A DNA stretch of 5,530 bases, taken from positions 1-5,530 of the forward strand of contig CALGGX010000548.1 of the NCBI GenBank assembly GCA_937916025.1, in the 5' to 3' direction. Shown in pieces: positions 4,951-5,530 of the stretch. Position numbers and translations under genes: made by a program. Each line of letters begins with the position of its first letter. The first letter of the stretch is position 1. This DNA comes from an uncultured Selenomonadales bacterium. GTDB lineage: Bacteria; Bacillota_C; Negativicutes; Selenomonadales; Selenomonadaceae. The notes below the pieces were generated by a model, which did no database searches, was not told the DNA's origin, and saw only the letters and a program-made list of their open reading frames with translations.

Positions 4951-5530
4951 AAAATTTCGCGCCGTAGCACACCACCACCGAACGCGCTCCCAACAAAACC
5001 GGCTGATTGATCGTATCGAGCGGCTCCGGCGTTTTAAACCATGCCTTATCGCCGAGCGAAGTGTTTGCGACCATCTTCCATTGCTTGTCATGCGGCAGTT
5101 GCGGGAGCCAAACGCTGTGCGCTTCCCAATGCGTGTTGATGCCGATGTAAACAAAATCCTCGACGCCGCCTTCGAGCATGCCCGCAAACATCACGCCGAC
5201 AACGCGACTGTCCGCCGATCGATCGAAATGCCATGCGTTGACGCCATGCACGCTGATGAGCGGATAGCCCGGAATTTCGCCGATCGACTCGCGCATCAGC
5301 ACGGGATGCTTGCGTCGGAACCAAATCATGCCCCGGAAGAAGTCATGCACGTCCGCGAAGTCTTTCAAGCGATTCCAATCCAGCCACGACGTCTTGTTGT
5401 CTTGACAGTACGGATTGTTATTGCCGAATTGCGTATTGCCGAATTCATCTCCGGCGAGGATCATCGGCACGCCCATGCTTATCAGCAACACCGCCGCCGC
5501 ATTCTTCATCAATTTATGCCGAAGCGCATT
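4949..5530 (-). CDS. glgX: Glycogen debranching enzyme (GlgX/isoamylase type, GH13), C-terminal part, 5' end outside window
   Basis: This is the last 193 or so residues of an alpha-1,6-glucosidase that removes branches from glycogen or limit dextrin in the cytoplasm. The frame is open to the window edge and reads NALRHKLMKNAAAVLL there, so the true start lies outside. Visible family marks are GVPMILAGDEFG, then GNNNPYCQDN and SWLDWNRL, which in GlgX and isoamylases lie at the end of the catalytic barrel. A region reading FFRGMIWFRRKHPVL follows, then a C-terminal beta domain (VYIGINTHWEAHSVWLPQLP) ending in VVCYGAKF. The catalytic nucleophile and acid lie upstream, outside the window, so activity cannot be judged. 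The stop is 15 bases before the next gene, suggesting co-transcription. A related GH13 isoamylase is the main alternative name. Confidence 0.9.
   Translation of the reverse strand, partial: NALRHKLMKNAAAVLLISMGVPMILAGDEFGNTQFGNNNPYCQDNKTSWLDWNRLKDFADVHDFFRGMIWFRRKHPVLMRESIGEIPGYPLISVHGVNAWHFDRSADSRVVGVMFAGMLEGGVEDFVYIGINTHWEAHSVWLPQLPHDKQWKMVANTSLGDKAWFKTPEPLDTINQPVLLGARSVVVCYGAKF

Overview
All seven recognisable genes lie on the minus strand, so transcription runs from the right end of the window to the left. They are packed tightly: gaps are 15, 15, 6, 6 and 39 bases, followed by one 4-base start/stop overlap. This looks like one long transcript or part of one. I see no convincing internal promoter or intrinsic terminator, and no stretch over about 40 bases without a gene. 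No rRNA, tRNA, CRISPR array or insertion sequence was recognised.

Likely source: the two secreted cysteine phosphatases closely resemble, from memory, the PTP-like phytase PhyA of Selenomonas ruminantium. With the Sec signal peptides and strong GGAGG ribosome binding sites, this suggests a gut or rumen bacterium of the Negativicutes (Firmicutes with an outer membrane). This is inference and rests mainly on one family resemblance.

Layout in transcription order. (1) 5530-4949 is the C-terminal part of a glycogen debranching enzyme (GlgX/isoamylase type), cut by the window edge. (2) 4933-3587 is an unusual fusion of a YaaW/UPF0174 domain with a C-terminal TerD domain, joined by a linker of five-residue repeats. 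(3) 3571-2858 is LivF, the branched-chain amino acid ABC transporter ATPase, with no other liv gene in view. (4) 2851-2039 is a secreted PTP-like inositol polyphosphate phosphatase (copy A). (5) 2032-1397 is a secreted YkuD-fold L,D-transpeptidase paralogue whose catalytic Cys is Gly and whose C-terminus is lost. (6) 1357-647 is its intact paralogue. (7) 650-1 is a second PTP-like phosphatase (copy B), cut by the left edge; it is an open reading frame from 650 to the edge and belongs in the annotation.

The left half is the most interesting part: two phosphatase genes flank two YkuD genes, all four with export signals. The two YkuD copies share a 645-base repeat without gaps, including a 206-base stretch with no mismatch. 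Three gene junctions share the same GGAGGTTGAT element at identical distance from the start codon, and in two of these the ribosome binding site also encodes the Gly-Gly end of the upstream protein. This points to duplication of whole expression modules, followed by gene conversion and decay of one copy. How phosphatase and transpeptidase would work together is unknown; both should act outside the cytoplasmic membrane.
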